Counted from the first letter of the stretch, positions 1 through 11,200 are shown. The stretch: 45,638 bases of DNA from Diplocloster agilis (GCF_019042275.1 NZ_JAHQCW010000047.1:1-45638); one strand, 5' to 3'. Numbers and translations are program-made. Notes: generated by a model not told the origin, from the letters alone.

Positions 1-160
1 GGCGGACTTCACGTCCGACGGGCAAGAGCCTCTGAACCGGGAACACATCACGTGTTCCTGGTGAATAGGCTCGGTTCCTGAACCCGGCTTTTCGATTCCG
101 CTTAGCGGGTGCCAGCGCAAGCCCTCCGCGCTCCCAGGGAGACACAACAGCCCCCGGCCT
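1..160. repeat. right half of a structured repeat (family 2), cut by the window start
   Basis: The first 59 bases are identical to the last 59 bases of the window (45580-45638). They contain two small hairpins: CGGAC-TTCAC-GTCCG at about 4-18, and GGAACAC-ATCA-(C)GTGTTCC at about 40-58, the latter enclosed by GAGCCT/AGGCTC. The following bases, about 77-160, are the approximate reverse complement of 45487-45570 near the other window end, sharing TCCTGAACCCGGC and GCGCTCCCAG. A complete copy would therefore be a long stem closing on a branched tip. The outer arms of the two halves do not match, so they are probably two different genomic copies of one family. No coding potential is seen. Confidence 0.55.
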
Positions 161-217
161 TCGGGAGCATCCCCGGAAACCGCCCTTGCGCCTGCCCGCT
201 CCGGCCCCCTACAGAAA

Positions 218-1669
218 TCAGCCCTCCAGCATACCAATCCCAAGGCGGATACGCTTCAGAGATTCCTCTTTCCCCAGGACCTCCATAAGCTCCGTAGCCC
301 CTCCGGGAGTCGTCTGTTTTCCTGACACAGCGGTACGGATCGGCCACATAACATAACCGTTCTTATAACCTTTTTCCTTAATAAAACCGACCAGCGTCTC
401 ATAGAGCGCGTCGTTGCTGTAATCCACCTGCGCCTCCAGCAAAGGAAGCACCTCCTTAAGCACAACCAGAGCCGTCTCAGGAGTCGTCTTCATTTTCTTA
501 TGAGCATACATAGCGGTATCATACTCCGGCAGCTCAGCAATAAAATCCACCATCTCGGGAATATCCGGGAAGACCTCAATTCTGGTCTTCACCATAGCCG
601 CCACCTTGCGGTAATCCACGTCTCTTCCAATCGCTTCTTTCAGAATCGGCTCCACCTTCTCATAGAAGACATCAAAATCCATGGCTTTCATATATTCGCC
701 GTTCATCCAGCGGAGCTTCACCACATCGAATACAGCCGGAGCCTTACCCATATGATGATAATCAAATGCCTCCACCAGCTCTTCCAGGGAGAAAATCTCC
801 CGGTTCTCCTCCGGACTCCATCCCAGCAGCGCGACAAAATTCACCACCGCCTCATTCAGAAAACCGGCCTCGATCAAATCTTCATAAGAAGAATGACCGC
901 TTCTCTTACTCAGCTTCTTATGTTCCTCATCCGTAATCAGAGGGCAGTGCACATACGTAGGCACCTCCCATCCAAACGCTTCATACAGACGATTATACTT
1001 GGGGGAAGAGGACAAATACTCATTTCCCCGCACCACGTGGGTGATGCCCATCAAATGATCATCCACCACATTGGCAAAATTATAAGTGGGATACCCATCG
1101 GACTTAATCAGGACCATATCATCCAGCTCCGCGTTATCCACGGTAATATCCCCATAAATATCATCCTGGAACGTAGTCGTTCCGGTCTGCGGGTTATTCT
1201 GCCGGATCACAAAAGGCGCCCCTGCCGCCAATTTCTCCTCCACCTCAGCCTTTGACAAATGCAGGCAGTGTTTATCATAAACCATGACTTCCTTACCGTT
1301 AATCTCCTGCTTCAACGACTCCAGCCGTTCCTTATCGCAAAAACAATAATAAGCCTCGCCCTTCTCTATCAGCTGCTTCGCATACTCGAGATAAATCCCC
1401 TGCTCCTGCCGTTCACTCTGCACATAAGGCCCCACCGGCCCGCCGATATCCGGACCCTCATCATGTTTAAGCCCCGTCTTCTCCAGAGTCCGGTAAATAA
1501 TATCCAGCGCCTCCGGCACAAACCGTTCCTGGTCCGTATCCTCGATCCTCAGGATAAAATCCCCGCCCTCGTGCTTCGCAATCAGATAGGCATACAGCGC
1601 CGTCCGCAAATTCCCCACATGCATCCTCCCGGTCGGGCTGGGTGCAAATCTCGTTCTTACTTTATTCAT
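218..1669 (-). CDS. gltX: glutamyl-tRNA synthetase
   Basis: Charges tRNA with glutamate in the cytoplasm. The 483-residue length is normal for bacterial GluRS. The class I HIGH-type motif is HVGN at residues 17-20 within [13 protein letters not shown], and the KMSKS-type motif is KKLSKR at 251-256. The catalytic Rossmann core carries the typical RIEDTDQER segment at 41-49, and the C-terminal half is the helical anticodon-binding region. The ATG at 1669 follows a GTAGGAG ribosome site about 10 bases upstream. Many Firmicutes GluRS enzymes are non-discriminating and also charge tRNA-Gln, which GatCAB then amidates; that cannot be decided here. The gene is monocistronic as far as visible: the neighbouring LysM gene is on the same strand but has its own promoter. 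Confidence 0.98.
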   Translation of the reverse strand: MNKVRTRFAPSPTGRMHVGNLRTALYAYLIAKHEGGDFILRIEDTDQERFVPEALDIIYRTLEKTGLKHDEGPDIGGPVGPYVQSERQEQGIYLEYAKQLIEKGEAYYCFCDKERLESLKQEINGKEVMVYDKHCLHLSKAEVEEKLAAGAPFVIRQNNPQTGTTTFQDDIYGDITVDNAELDDMVLIKSDGYPTYNFANVVDDHLMGITHVVRGNEYLSSSPKYNRLYEAFGWEVPTYVHCPLITDEEHKKLSKRSGHSSYEDLIEAGFLNEAVVNFVALLGWSPEENREIFSLEELVEAFDYHHMGKAPAVFDVVKLRWMNGEYMKAMDFDVFYEKVEPILKEAIGRDVDYRKVAAMVKTRIEVFPDIPEMVDFIAELPEYDTAMYAHKKMKTTPETALVVLKEVLPLLEAQVDYSNDALYETLVGFIKEKGYKNGYVMWPIRTAVSGKQTTPGGATELMEVLGKEESLKRIRLGIGMLEG

Positions 1670-1744
1670 CCTAATACACTCCTACACATCGGTATTTTAA
1701 TAATTTTCATATGTGCCCTATTTTAACACACAATCCCATTCCTG

Positions 1745-1966
1745 TTAATAGAAATTTGAAAAAATCGGGATGCAAATCTCATCCCCCTCCTGCAGGTTAT
1801 ACACATTCACATAAGGATTTGCCGCCATCAAACTCGCCAGGTTCACGCCAAACTGCCTGCTGATCCGGTACAGCGTATCCCCCTCCTTCACCACATACAT
1901 CTCGCCGTCGCAAGTAATCCCGTTCGACCAATTCCCCACATCAAAAGGAACATCCGTCTTGCACAT
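1745..1966 (-). CDS. small LysM-domain protein
   Basis: A 73-residue protein that is essentially one LysM module: YVVKEGDTLYRISRQFG, then NLASLMAANPYVN, then LQEGDEICIP. LysM domains bind N-acetylglucosamine-containing glycans such as peptidoglycan. No signal peptide is visible, so it may act on the spore or mother-cell side or be released by lysis; this is inference. A longer reading from ATG 1999 is possible, but that ATG lies 1 base from a TATAAT box and so would not be transcribed with a leader. The ATG at 1966 is preceded by GGAAAGG at suitable distance and is preferred. The family and its role are not further recognised. Confidence 0.8.
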   Translation of the reverse strand: MCKTDVPFDVGNWSNGITCDGEMYVVKEGDTLYRISRQFGVNLASLMAANPYVNVYNLQEGDEICIPIFSNFY

Positions 1967-2000
1967 ACCATCCACGCCTTTCCACAAAACTTTCTTCATT

Positions 2001-2029
2001 ATTATATGCCTGCCGGCATAGAATGTGAT
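2001..2029 (-). promoter_or_regulatory. promoter of the LysM gene
   Basis: On the minus strand, ATCACA (plus 2024-2029), 17 bases, then TATAAT (plus 2001-2006). The -35 matches the sigma-A consensus at 4 of 6 positions. Predicted transcription start is near 1994, inside the longer reading of the LysM gene, which supports the downstream start codon. Confidence 0.5.
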
Positions 2030-2080
2030 AAATCCAAATGGACGCTCTGAGGGACTTGCTTTGGTGGGGGGCTAAGGGCC

Positions 2081-2354
2081 GGAGGGAGCTGGGGCTGGTA
2101 TCCGGGCGGGGCGGGACAAACGTAACGGGAGCAAAATCGCTTCGGCCATGCCTGAGAACGGGTAACTCCGAAGAGGGCGAAACCTCTTATTAGCAGGACC
2201 CGGGGCAAACTCGCCAAAATGCGGCTCAAACAGTGCCCCGGGTCCTGCGAGGTTTCGTCCTCTTCTGCGTAACCCGTTCTAAGGCATGGCCTCAAGCGAT
2301 TTTGCTCCCGTTACGTTTGTCCCGCCCCGCCCGGATACCAGCCCCAGCTCCCTC
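2081..2354. repeat. long palindromic hairpin element A
   Basis: A 274-bp inverted repeat with arms of about 120 bp and an apical loop of about 26 bases around 2212-2237. The tip reads GGGGCA-AACTC-GCC...GGC-TCAAACAG-TGCCCC. The arms pair almost perfectly but keep conserved one-sided bulges: CTTATTAG on the left arm at about 2185-2192, and ACTCCGAAG opposite CTTCTGCG. The left flank AAGGGCC and right flank TACTTTAGTGAA are shared with element D. Open reading frames across it are only by-products of the palindrome. It lies upstream of the LysM promoter, in an intergenic region. See the findings for the family. Confidence 0.9.
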
Positions 2355-2366
2355 CTACTTTAGTGA

Positions 2367-2830
2367 ACGCCATAATTCTATGTGCTAAGTTTATTGGGGA
2401 TATAGGCTTATTAGGTCATTGCGCTATATTATTATAGGCCTATGACGGATATAGGCTTATGGGTTTATGAGTTTATGGGTTTGTGGGTTTACGATTTTAC
2501 GGATTTTACAACCTGTATTATAATCTTTATACATTTATACATTTTGAATCTTTATTCTTAAAATCATTATGTTTAAATAACTTTATTTTATAAAACCTTT
2601 ATAGGTTTACAGCCTTTTAGACTTTTAGAGATTATAATTATTATTGGGTAGTTTCATTATATTATGGGTTATAAGCAATATCCGTTTATAATGGTTTCTA
2701 ATGGATTCTAATCATGATAGATTGTAAACGTTATAATTTTACAATCTGATGCTTCATATAATTAGCATAGACAATAACCATCCCAACACTCCGCAACTAA
2801 TGACCATGGAAATGGGCCTTCTGTAAACCA
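2367..2830. other. AT-rich gene-free spacer with degenerate short repeats
   Basis: No gene, promoter or RNA is recognised. The stretch is very AT-rich and carries imperfect repeats: GGATATAGGCTTAT occurs at 2399-2412 and 2447-2460, around the palindrome ATAGGCCTAT, and the phrase GGGTTTATGAGTTTATGG recurs in degenerate form at about 2460-2500. It separates palindromic elements A and B. It may be decayed sequence. Confidence 0.5.
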
Positions 2831-3149
2831 GGGAAGAGAGGCAAGGGGACGGGGACGAAGCGGGAAGGCGCTGGGGGAACCCCGGGGGACTGACGGCCGT
2901 GTCTGCGAAACGCTTCGGGCGGGCATAAGCGGATCTAGTTCCGAAGGATGCAGAACCCCTTATTCGCGGGTCCGGGGCAAACTCGCCAGAAAGCGGCTCA
3001 GACAGTGCCCCGGACCCGCAGGGTTCTGTATCCTTCTCCACAAGATCCGCTAATGCCCGCCCTCAAGCGTTTCGCAGACACGGCCGTCAGTCCCCCGGGG
3101 TTCCCCCAGCGCCTTCCCGCTTCGTCCCCGTCCCCTTGCCTCTCTTCCC
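2831..3149. repeat. long palindromic hairpin element B
   Basis: A 319-bp near-perfect inverted repeat with arms of about 145 bp. The tip GGGGCA-AACTC-GCC-AGAAAGC-GGC-TCAGACAG-TGCCCC is the same as in element A with one base change. Left-arm bulges CTTATTCG and TTCCGAAG match the A positions, and AACGCTTCGG on the left faces CTCAAGCGTT on the right, as in A and D. The outer arms have no visible similarity to those of A, C or D. The element ends about 50 bp before the promoter of the giant activase gene. Confidence 0.9.
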
Positions 3150-3198
3150 GTCCCCCCCAGCAAAGAAGCCCCCCAGCACCCCCAGCAGATGTTTCCGG

Positions 3199-3227
3199 TT
3201 GTTTTTTCAGGGACTTTGTCGTATAAT
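3199..3227 (+). promoter_or_regulatory. promoter of the activase-type gene
   Basis: TTGTTT (3199-3204), 17 bases, TATAAT (3222-3227). Predicted start is near 3234, giving a leader of about 40 nt that includes AAGGAGG at 3246-3252. Confidence 0.65.
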
Positions 3228-3275
3228 GTAGGCTGATATTAGAGTAAGGAGGTACAGCAGGTTACTGCGTTATTT

Positions 3276-6200
3276 ATGGATAAACAATTATTACATACAT
3301 TGGGCATCGATATCGGTTCTACTACGGTAAAGATTGCCATTCTTGACCAGGATAAGAATATACTGTTTTCTGATTATGAACGCCATTTTGCCAATATTCA
3401 GGAGACACTGGCTTCTCTATTGGAGAAGGCTCATGCACAGCTTGGGGATGTTGAGGTCTGGCCTATGATCACCGGGTCCGGCGGGCTGACACTGGCGAAG
3501 CATATGGAGGTTCCTTTTGTTCAGGAAGTGATCGCCGTATCTACGGCGCTGCAGACCGAAGCTCCCCAGACGGACGTGGCTATTGAGCTGGGCGGGGAAG
3601 ATGCGAAAATTATATATTTTGAGGGTGGAAATATCGAACAGCGTATGAACGGTATCTGCGCAGGCGGTACCGGGTCATTTATTGACCAGATGGCTTCTCT
3701 TCTGCAGACGGATGCCTCCGGTCTGAATGAGTACGCCAGGAATTATCAGGCCATTTATCCCATCGCGGCGCGATGCGGGGTGTTCGCTAAGTCTGATATC
3801 CAGCCTCTCATCAACGAGGGAGCGACCAAAGAAGATTTGTCCGCTTCTATTTTTCAGGCCGTCGTAAACCAGACCATCAGCGGATTGGCCTGCGGCAAAC
3901 CGATCCGGGGGCATGTGGCGTTTCTGGGAGGACCGCTGCACTTTTTGTCTGAGCTGAAACAGGCTTTTGTAAGGACTTTGAAGCTGGATGCGGAGCATAC
4001 GATCGCTCCCGACCACTCCCATCTGTTCGCTGCCATTGGTTCCGCGTTGAATGCGAAGCCTGAGGTCAGTACTACCCTGATGTCCCTGATACAAAAGTTA
4101 TCCGGGAATATTAAGCTGGAATTCGAAGTGGAACGGATGGAGCCTTTGTTCGCTTCCGCTGAGGATTATGCGGCTTTTGAGAACCGTCACAACAGTCATT
4201 GTGTGGCTACGGCTGATCTGGCTTCCTATGAGGGAAATTGCTATCTGGGAATCGATGCGGGTTCTACCACTACAAAGGTCGCCCTGGTGGGTGAGGACGG
4301 CTCTTTATTGTATTCTTTCTACAGTAATAACAACGGCAGCCCGCTGGCTACCACCATTAAGTCCATAAAGGAAATCTATACGCTGCTGCCGCCTAGCGCC
4401 TCGATTGTCCGGTCCTGTTCTACCGGGTATGGGGAAGCTTTGATCAAGGCAGCTCTGTTATTAGATGAGGGCGAGGTGGAAACGGTAGCCCATTACTATG
4501 CGGCGGCATTTTTTGAGCCGGCTGTGGACTGTATTCTGGATATCGGCGGACAGGATATGAAATGTATCCGCATCAAAAATCAGACCGTGGACAGCGTGCA
4601 GTTAAATGAAGCCTGCTCCTCCGGCTGCGGTTCTTTTATTGAAACCTTCGCCAAATCTTTGAATTACAGCGTGGAGGATTTTGCCAAAGCGGCGTTGTTC
4701 GCCAAACACCCGATCGATCTGGGTACCCGCTGTACCGTATTTATGAATTCTAAAGTAAAACAGGCACAGAAGGAAGGGGCCGAGGTTTCCGATATCTCCG
4801 CAGGCCTTGCTTATTCTGTCATAAAAAATGCGCTGTTTAAGGTAATTAAGGTTTCCGATGCGTCCTCCCTTGGCCGGAACATCGTGGTACAGGGCGGTAC
4901 CTTTTATAATGATGCGGTGCTTCGAAGCTTTGAAAAAATCGCGGACTGTGAGGCGGTCCGGCCCGATATCGCCGGTATCATGGGGGCGTTCGGCGCGGCG
5001 CTGATCGCCAGGGAACGCTATGAGGAAGGGATGGAGACCACCATGCTTCCTTTTGAGAAGATCAACACCCTTCAGTTCTCTACCAGTATGGCCAGATGTA
5101 AAGGCTGTACCAATAGCTGTCTGCTGACCATCAACCGTTTTACCGGAGGCCGTCAGTTTGTGACGGGCAACCGCTGCGAACGGGGGCTTGGAAAGGAAAA
5201 GAATAAGGATAATATCCCCAATCTGTTTGAATATAAAAACAAGCGTCTGTTCGACTACGAGGCTTTGCAGGAAGATGAAGCGGTAAGAGGCACCGTGGGC
5301 ATTCCCCGGGTCCTCAACATGTATGACAATTATCCGTTCTGGCATACGTTTTTCACCAAACTGGGGTTCCGGGTGGTGCTTTCCCCCTCTTCCAACCGGA
5401 AAATATATGAGCTGGGCATCGAGTCCATTCCCAGCGAGTCGGAATGTTATCCGGCTAAACTGGCTCACGGACATGTGATGTGGCTCATCAAGCAGAAAGT
5501 GGATATGATCTTCTATCCGTGCATTCCCTATGAGCGGAATGAATTCCCGGATTCCAACAACCACTACAACTGCCCCATCGTCACGTCTTATGCGGAAAAT
5601 ATTAAGAATAATATAGAAGAAATCCGTTCCGGACAGGTGAATTTCAAGAATCCGTTCCTGGCATTTACCAGTGAGGAAGTTCTCGCCAACCGGCTAAAAG
5701 AAGAGTTTGCGGAGTATATGCAGATTCCGGCCGAGGAAGTAGGGGCTGCCGTGCACGCAGGGTGGATGGAGCTTGAAAATTTCCGTGAGGAAATGATGCG
5801 CAAAGGAGAAGAGACCCTGGCCTGGATGAATGAAAACGGCAGGCGCGGAATCGTTCTGGCCGGCCGGCCTTATCATGTAGATCCGGAGATCCATCACGGT
5901 ATTCCCGAGCTGATCACCTCCTATGGTCTGGCGGTGTTGACGGAAGATTCTATTTCCCATATGTATCCGGTGGAGCGCCCGTTGATCGTCATGGACCAGT
6001 GGATGTATCATTCCCGTCTCTACGCGGCGGCAAACTATGTAAAAACCAGGGATAATCTGGATCTGATCCAGTTAAATTCCTTTGGCTGCGGCCTGGACGC
6101 GGTTACCACCGACGAGGTAAGCGATATCCTGTCCAAGTCCGGAAAGATTTACACTTGCCTGAAAATCGATGAGGTAAATAATCTGGGCGCCGCCAGAATC

Positions 6201-7520
6201 CGGGTCCGTTCGTTACTGTCCGCCATCCGGGTGCGGGAACAGAAATCGATCTGCCGGACTGTGGTATCCTCCGCCTATGACCGGGTAGTATTTACCAAAG
6301 AAATGAAAAAAGATTACACCATCCTCTGCCCCCAGATGTCGCCGATCCACTTTGCTCTGATCGAGCCGGCGTTAAAATCCTGTGGGTTTAACATCCGTGT
6401 TCTGCCCAATGACAACAAAGCGGCGGTGGATGTGGGATTAAAATATGTCAACAATGACGCCTGCTACCCTTCACTGATGGTAGTCGGCCAGATTATGGAG
6501 GCCATCTTATCCGGTGAATACGATGTAAACAAAACTGCGGTTGTTATTTCCCAGACCGGCGGCGGCTGCCGCGCTTCCAACTATATCGGATTCATCCGCA
6601 GGGCTCTTGAAAAAGCCGGATATCCCCAGATTCCGGTTATATCCATCAACCTGAACGGATTAGAGAGCAACCCGGGCTTTTCCTTTACGCTTCCATTATT
6701 GAAAAAGGCCATATTCGGTCTGGTATTCGGCGACATCTTCATGCGCTGCCTGTACCGGATGCGTCCTTATGAGGCCACGCCGGGCTCCGCAAACGCGCTG
6801 CACAAAAAATGGGAGGCCAGATGCGTCGCGTTTCTCCAAAAAAAGCATCCGTCCTTCCGTGAATATAAGAAATTATGCCGAGAGATCATTCAGGACTTCG
6901 ACAAACTCCCGGTAACCGATGTACAAAAGCCCAAGGTCGGAGTAGTCGGCGAGATTCTTGTAAAATTCCTGCCGGCGGCAAACAACTACCTGGTGGAATT
7001 GCTGGAATCCGAGGGTGCGGAGGCCGTAGTCCCCGATCTTCTGGACTTTTTCCAGTACTGCTTCTATAACTCGAATTTCAAGGCCGACAAGCTGGGCATG
7101 AGTAAGAAGACCGCTGCGCTTTGCAATCTGGGAATCAAGGGCCTGGATTGGATCCGTTCCGCTCCGCGTAAGGCCTTAGAGGCCAGCCGGCACTTTGACC
7201 CACCGGCCCACATCGAAGACCTGGCGAAAATGGCGGAGCCGATCGTCTCGCTTGGCAACCAGACCGGAGAAGGATGGTTCCTGACCGGCGAGATGATGGA
7301 GCTGATACACAGCGGCACCAGCAATATCGTATGCACACAGCCCTTCGCCTGCCTGCCGAACCATATCGTCGGAAAGGGAGTCATCAAAGAAATCCGCAGA
7401 CGGCATCCCAAGTCCAATATCGTAGCCATCGACTACGACCCCGGCGCCAGCGAAGTAAACCAGCTGAACCGTATCAAACTAATGCTATCCACCGCCCAGA
7501 AAAATCTGGCCGAGCAATAA
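3276..7520 (+). CDS. fused BadF/BcrA-type acyl-CoA dehydratase activase (two ASKHA domains plus DUF2229 and a dehydratase-like C-terminus)
   Basis: A 1414-residue cytoplasmic protein. Two actin-fold ATPase modules stand in tandem: residues about 8-265 begin [13 protein letters not shown], and about 322-580 begin [13 protein letters not shown]. Each has the cysteines expected to hold a bridging [4Fe-4S] cluster in HgdC-type activases: [11 protein letters not shown] and AARCGVF in the first, [10 protein letters not shown] and GTRCTVF in the second. A DUF2229-type region follows (about 670-900, with [20 protein letters not shown]) and then a region resembling 2-hydroxyacyl-CoA dehydratase subunits (about 1020-1250, NNDACYP and [12 protein letters not shown]). 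Such fusions are widespread in Clostridia. The family drives ATP-dependent low-potential electron transfer, but the substrate of this fused form is not established. Oddly, AAGGAGG lies 23 bases before ATG 3276 and no in-frame start sits closer. Confidence 0.9.
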   Translation: MDKQLLHTLGIDIGSTTVKIAILDQDKNILFSDYERHFANIQETLASLLEKAHAQLGDVEVWPMITGSGGLTLAKHMEVPFVQEVIAVSTALQTEAPQTDVAIELGGEDAKIIYFEGGNIEQRMNGICAGGTGSFIDQMASLLQTDASGLNEYARNYQAIYPIAARCGVFAKSDIQPLINEGATKEDLSASIFQAVVNQTISGLACGKPIRGHVAFLGGPLHFLSELKQAFVRTLKLDAEHTIAPDHSHLFAAIGSALNAKPEVSTTLMSLIQKLSGNIKLEFEVERMEPLFASAEDYAAFENRHNSHCVATADLASYEGNCYLGIDAGSTTTKVALVGEDGSLLYSFYSNNNGSPLATTIKSIKEIYTLLPPSASIVRSCSTGYGEALIKAALLLDEGEVETVAHYYAAAFFEPAVDCILDIGGQDMKCIRIKNQTVDSVQLNEACSSGCGSFIETFAKSLNYSVEDFAKAALFAKHPIDLGTRCTVFMNSKVKQAQKEGAEVSDISAGLAYSVIKNALFKVIKVSDASSLGRNIVVQGGTFYNDAVLRSFEKIADCEAVRPDIAGIMGAFGAALIARERYEEGMETTMLPFEKINTLQFSTSMARCKGCTNSCLLTINRFTGGRQFVTGNRCERGLGKEKNKDNIPNLFEYKNKRLFDYEALQEDEAVRGTVGIPRVLNMYDNYPFWHTFFTKLGFRVVLSPSSNRKIYELGIESIPSESECYPAKLAHGHVMWLIKQKVDMIFYPCIPYERNEFPDSNNHYNCPIVTSYAENIKNNIEEIRSGQVNFKNPFLAFTSEEVLANRLKEEFAEYMQIPAEEVGAAVHAGWMELENFREEMMRKGEETLAWMNENGRRGIVLAGRPYHVDPEIHHGIPELITSYGLAVLTEDSISHMYPVERPLIVMDQWMYHSRLYAAANYVKTRDNLDLIQLNSFGCGLDAVTTDEVSDILSKSGKIYTCLKIDEVNNLGAARIRVRSLLSAIRVREQKSICRTVVSSAYDRVVFTKEMKKDYTILCPQMSPIHFALIEPALKSCGFNIRVLPNDNKAAVDVGLKYVNNDACYPSLMVVGQIMEAILSGEYDVNKTAVVISQTGGGCRASNYIGFIRRALEKAGYPQIPVISINLNGLESNPGFSFTLPLLKKAIFGLVFGDIFMRCLYRMRPYEATPGSANALHKKWEARCVAFLQKKHPSFREYKKLCREIIQDFDKLPVTDVQKPKVGVVGEILVKFLPAANNYLVELLESEGAEAVVPDLLDFFQYCFYNSNFKADKLGMSKKTAALCNLGIKGLDWIRSAPRKALEASRHFDPPAHIEDLAKMAEPIVSLGNQTGEGWFLTGEMMELIHSGTSNIVCTQPFACLPNHIVGKGVIKEIRRRHPKSNIVAIDYDPGASEVNQLNRIKLMLSTAQKNLAEQ

Positions 7521-7526
7521 CTAAAA

Positions 7527-7600
7527 GGGACATGTCCATTTCGATTTGGGACATGTCCATTTCAGTTTGGGACATGTCCATTCCGGTTTGGGACATGTCC
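7527..7600. repeat. four palindromes GGACATGTCC at exact 21-bp spacing
   Basis: GGGACATGTCC occurs at 7527, 7548, 7569 and 7590, with spacers of the type ATTTCGATTT. Each core is a perfect 10-bp palindrome, and the spacing equals two helical turns. In RNA, neighbouring copies can pair into a 10-bp stem with an 11-nt loop. The array lies between the convergent 3' ends of the activase gene and the tetR gene, where no ordinary terminator is seen. It may act as a bidirectional terminator or a protein-binding array. Confidence 0.85.
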
Positions 7601-7608
7601 GCATTACG

Positions 7609-8208
7609 TTATCCTAACATTTTCATGATATTCCCGTACAGGAATTCTTTCATCTGCTCCACGCTCACTGACTCTGAGATCTCTTCCTGATGGAAATAAA
7701 GTACAAAGCTCATGAACTGTGACACCAAAGCTGTGCGCTGTAAGGCCGGCGCTAACTCCGGCCGGAATACGCCCTCCTTAACTCCAGCTTCCACGAACGC
7801 CATCAGGATTTCATTGATTTCCCTACAATATCCTTCCTGGCTGTCCATCTTTTCTTTCAGGGAATTGGAAAATTCAAACGATCCGGTCGCCATCTGGAAC
7901 AGCTGTGTAAATGAACTCTTCTGTCTCGCATCCGTTTCCATCCACTGAAAAATGGTAAAAATCCGGTCTCTGGTATTCATATTTTGTCTCAGCAGCCTGC
8001 GGATCTTCTCAATGCGCCGTCCCACGTCATAGAACAGCGCCTGTATAATAATCTCTTCCTTGCTCCGAAAATATTCATAGGCGGTGCCTTTGCCAATTCC
8101 GGCCCGGTTGGTAATGTCGGATACTTTTAACGAGTTGATATCCACGCCGTCTTCAATCAGTGCGATCACCGCTTCAAACAGAGCAACCTTCTTGTCAGCT
8201 ACTTCCAT
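7609..8208 (-). CDS. TetR/AcrR-family repressor of the adjacent RND exporter
   Basis: A 199-residue regulator. The N-terminal helix-turn-helix is at about residues 25-55 (KVSDITNRAGIGKGTAYEYFRSKEEII), typical of TetR/AcrR proteins, and the rest is a helical ligand-binding and dimerisation domain. Its ATG overlaps the stop codon of the RND gene (TAATG), so the two are translationally coupled in one operon with the transporter first. A TetR-type inverted repeat lies on the operon promoter (12246-12265), which suggests autoregulation with release by an exporter substrate. The ligand is unknown. Confidence 0.9.
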   Translation of the reverse strand: MEVADKKVALFEAVIALIEDGVDINSLKVSDITNRAGIGKGTAYEYFRSKEEIIIQALFYDVGRRIEKIRRLLRQNMNTRDRIFTIFQWMETDARQKSSFTQLFQMATGSFEFSNSLKEKMDSQEGYCREINEILMAFVEAGVKEGVFRPELAPALQRTALVSQFMSFVLYFHQEEISESVSVEQMKEFLYGNIMKMLG

Positions 8209-11200
8209 TACTCAATCTCCTCCTCCGTCATGTCTTTCTTCCGGTTGAACAAATCATAGATACACGGCACTACAAACAGGGTCAGCAGCGTACCATAGAT
8301 CAGTCCTCCGATCGTGACGATAGCCATGGGCTGCACCATATCTGCGCCCATGCCAAAACCGGCCGCCATGGTAGAGAGTCCTAACACCGTCGTCATAGCC
8401 GTCATCAAAATTGGCCGCAGACGGGTCCTTCCGGCTTCCACGATCGCCTCTTTTTTCTCCATTCCTTCTCTTCGCAGCTGATTGATATAATCCACCAGCA
8501 CGATACCGTTGTTTACGATAATTCCTGACAGCATGACGAAACCGATCATTGCGATTACGCTGACTTCGCTGCCGGACAGGAACAGTCCCAGGAACCCGCC
8601 GGTAAAGGCCAGGGGAATGGTGAACATGATGATAAACGGTGACAGCAGTGACTGGAACTGGGCCACCATAATCAGATACATGAATACCAGCGCCAGCAGC
8701 AGCATTTTGATTACCTGGACCATGGCTTCATTGATCGTCTCATCCTCACCGGCCATCTCGATACTGTATCCGTCCGGAATCTGATACCGGTTCAGCTGCT
8801 TTTGTATTTCGCTGCTGACCAGACCGATATTGTGGTCTTTGTCAATGGATGCGGATACGGTAATACAGCGCTCATTTCCAATCCGGTTAATGGACGACAA
8901 TCCTTCCCCTTCCGTAAACGTACAGAGCTCCGACAGGGGCACGTCTTCTTTCTCTTTATCCTTATTCGTGACACTGATGGTCAGTTTTTCCAGATCCTGC
9001 CAGGTCAGTTCTTCATCTTCCCCGTCTGTCACGGTCACATTATAATCTTTTGCCGCTGTCTGAAGAACGGTAGCCGCTTTGGCATCCGCCAGTCTGGCCT
9101 GTACCTTCTGGTATACCTGAGCCACGGTCAGGTTGTATTCCGAGGCCTTCTCTTTATTTACAATAATCCGGAACTCCGGCGTGGTCTCCTCCATTCCGTC
9201 ATTGACTTCCGTAGTGCCTTTGGTGTCGGTTATGATTTTCGCCACATCGCCGGCGATCTCCTGAAGCTTATCCAGCTCACGGCCTTTAACCCGGACGGAA
9301 ATACCGCTGCCGCCAAGAGCACTCATATCCATCGTATTCGTATTTACGGAAACCTCGCAGTCCAGATCCTGGGTCAGTTCCTTTATGCTGTCCGCCACTT
9401 CCGCATTGGTCATGGTCTGGTCTTCCTTCAGAATCAGATACAGAGACGCCGCGTCTGTCGAGCTGCTCCCCATTCCCATCATTGAGCCGGAACTGACCAT
9501 TGCGCCCACGGTATCCACATCCGGGATCGTGGTCAGACGCTCGATCACCTGGTCTGTCATGGCCGCCGTCTCCGAAAGCAAAGACCCTTCCGGCATCTTC
9601 ACATCCACGGACACCTGGGTGCTCTCCATCTCCGGCATAAACGCCGTACCTCTGGAAATAGCTCCAAATGCACTGACCGCCAGCAGCACCACCACCGTGA
9701 TCAGGACCACAGCCTTATGCCGCAGTGACCAGGCGATTCCCTTTCCGCACACGCCCTGCAGCCGGTCCAGAATCTTATGTTCTTTCTCCTTGGTATTCTT
9801 AAGCAGTCCCGCCGACATCATCGGTACCAAAGTAAGGGCGATAAACAGGCTGGCCAGCAGCGAGTAAGCGATCGTCAGCCCCATGTCCACGAAAAGCTGC
9901 CGCGTGATACCCTGTGTAAATATAATCGGCGCAAATACGGATATCGTCGTCAGCGTGGATGCCATAATAGCTCCGGACACCTGCCTTGCTCCGTCAATAG
10001 CCGCCTTCTTAACCGGCACGCCCTCATTTCTCAGCCGGTAAATATTTTCAATCACGACAATGGAGTTATCAACCAGCATGCCGACTCCCAGCGCCAGACC
10101 GGACAGCGAGATAATATTGATCGTCACACCGGAAAAATACATCAGCACGATCGCTGTCAGGATACTGATCGGAATCGAACAGGCGATAACCAATGTAGGC
10201 CTGATATCCTTTAAAAACAGCAGTAGTATCAGAATCGCCAGCAGCCCGCCGAACAACATATTTTCCAGGACAGAATTGATCACCATGTCAATATAAATCC
10301 CCTGGTCCATCAGGGCTGTAAACGTCAGATTCTCATTTTCCGCCGCCAGCTTATCGAAACGGTCCTGCAGCCTGCCGGATACATCTCCCGTGGAATACCC
10401 GGTCTGCTTCTGAATGCTGAACATGATACCCGGATTTCCATTTATTTTGGCATAAACCTGGTCGCTGTTGTCCGTATAAATAACGTCCGCCACATCGGAG
10501 AGCCGGATCGGTTCCAGCCCGTCCATTCCCATGTCCAGCAATACCAGATTTTCCAAAGCCTCCGTGTCGGCCACCTTATCACCGACCCGCACCAGGTAGT
10601 CCACCCGGTCTTCCGTGACATACCCCGCAGGCATGGAAAAGTTCTGGGCCAGCAGGATCTGCTTGATCAGGTCCGTATTAATAATATTGTTCAGATCGGA
10701 ATTATCATAGGCCGTATCTTTCGTATCGTCAAACTGCTCCTTGGCCGAGTCCATCTGCTTCTCGCCCATCTCCAGCATGGCCTTGGCGCTGCCCATCTCC
10801 ACAGCAGCCTTGGACTGTCCTTCCACCAGCTGCTTCATCGCGTCGTCGGTTTTCTCTTTTATTTCCGGGAAGGCTTCCTGCGCTTCCTGAAGCTTGGTCT
10901 TGTTTTCTGCCAGCTCCTTCTTTGCCTCAGCCAGACTCCCCTCTAATTTATTAACTTCTGACTTGGCGGTATCATAAGCCGCCCGTATCTGGGCCAGCTC
11001 CTCTTTCGTCACCGGCAGCTGGGACGCTTGCTGGTCGATCTGATTCAGCGCCCCCTGAAGCCCGCTCTTTAACGCATCCAGGATCCCCTTCTGGACCTCC
11101 ACAGGCATATTCTGGATTCCCATCTGAACCGCTTGGTTAATCGCCGCTTTCTGTTCTTCCGTAAGCCCGCTTGTATCGATCGCGGCCAGCATACCCTGCA

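Noticed and set aside
7527-7600. CRISPR array
   Set aside because: Units are only 11 bp with near-identical 10-bp spacers at fixed 21-bp period; no cas genes are present.
7274-7690. Plus-strand frame with repeated DMSIS-type heptapeptides
   Set aside because: It overlaps the activase gene in another frame and the heptapeptides come only from the 21-bp palindrome array.
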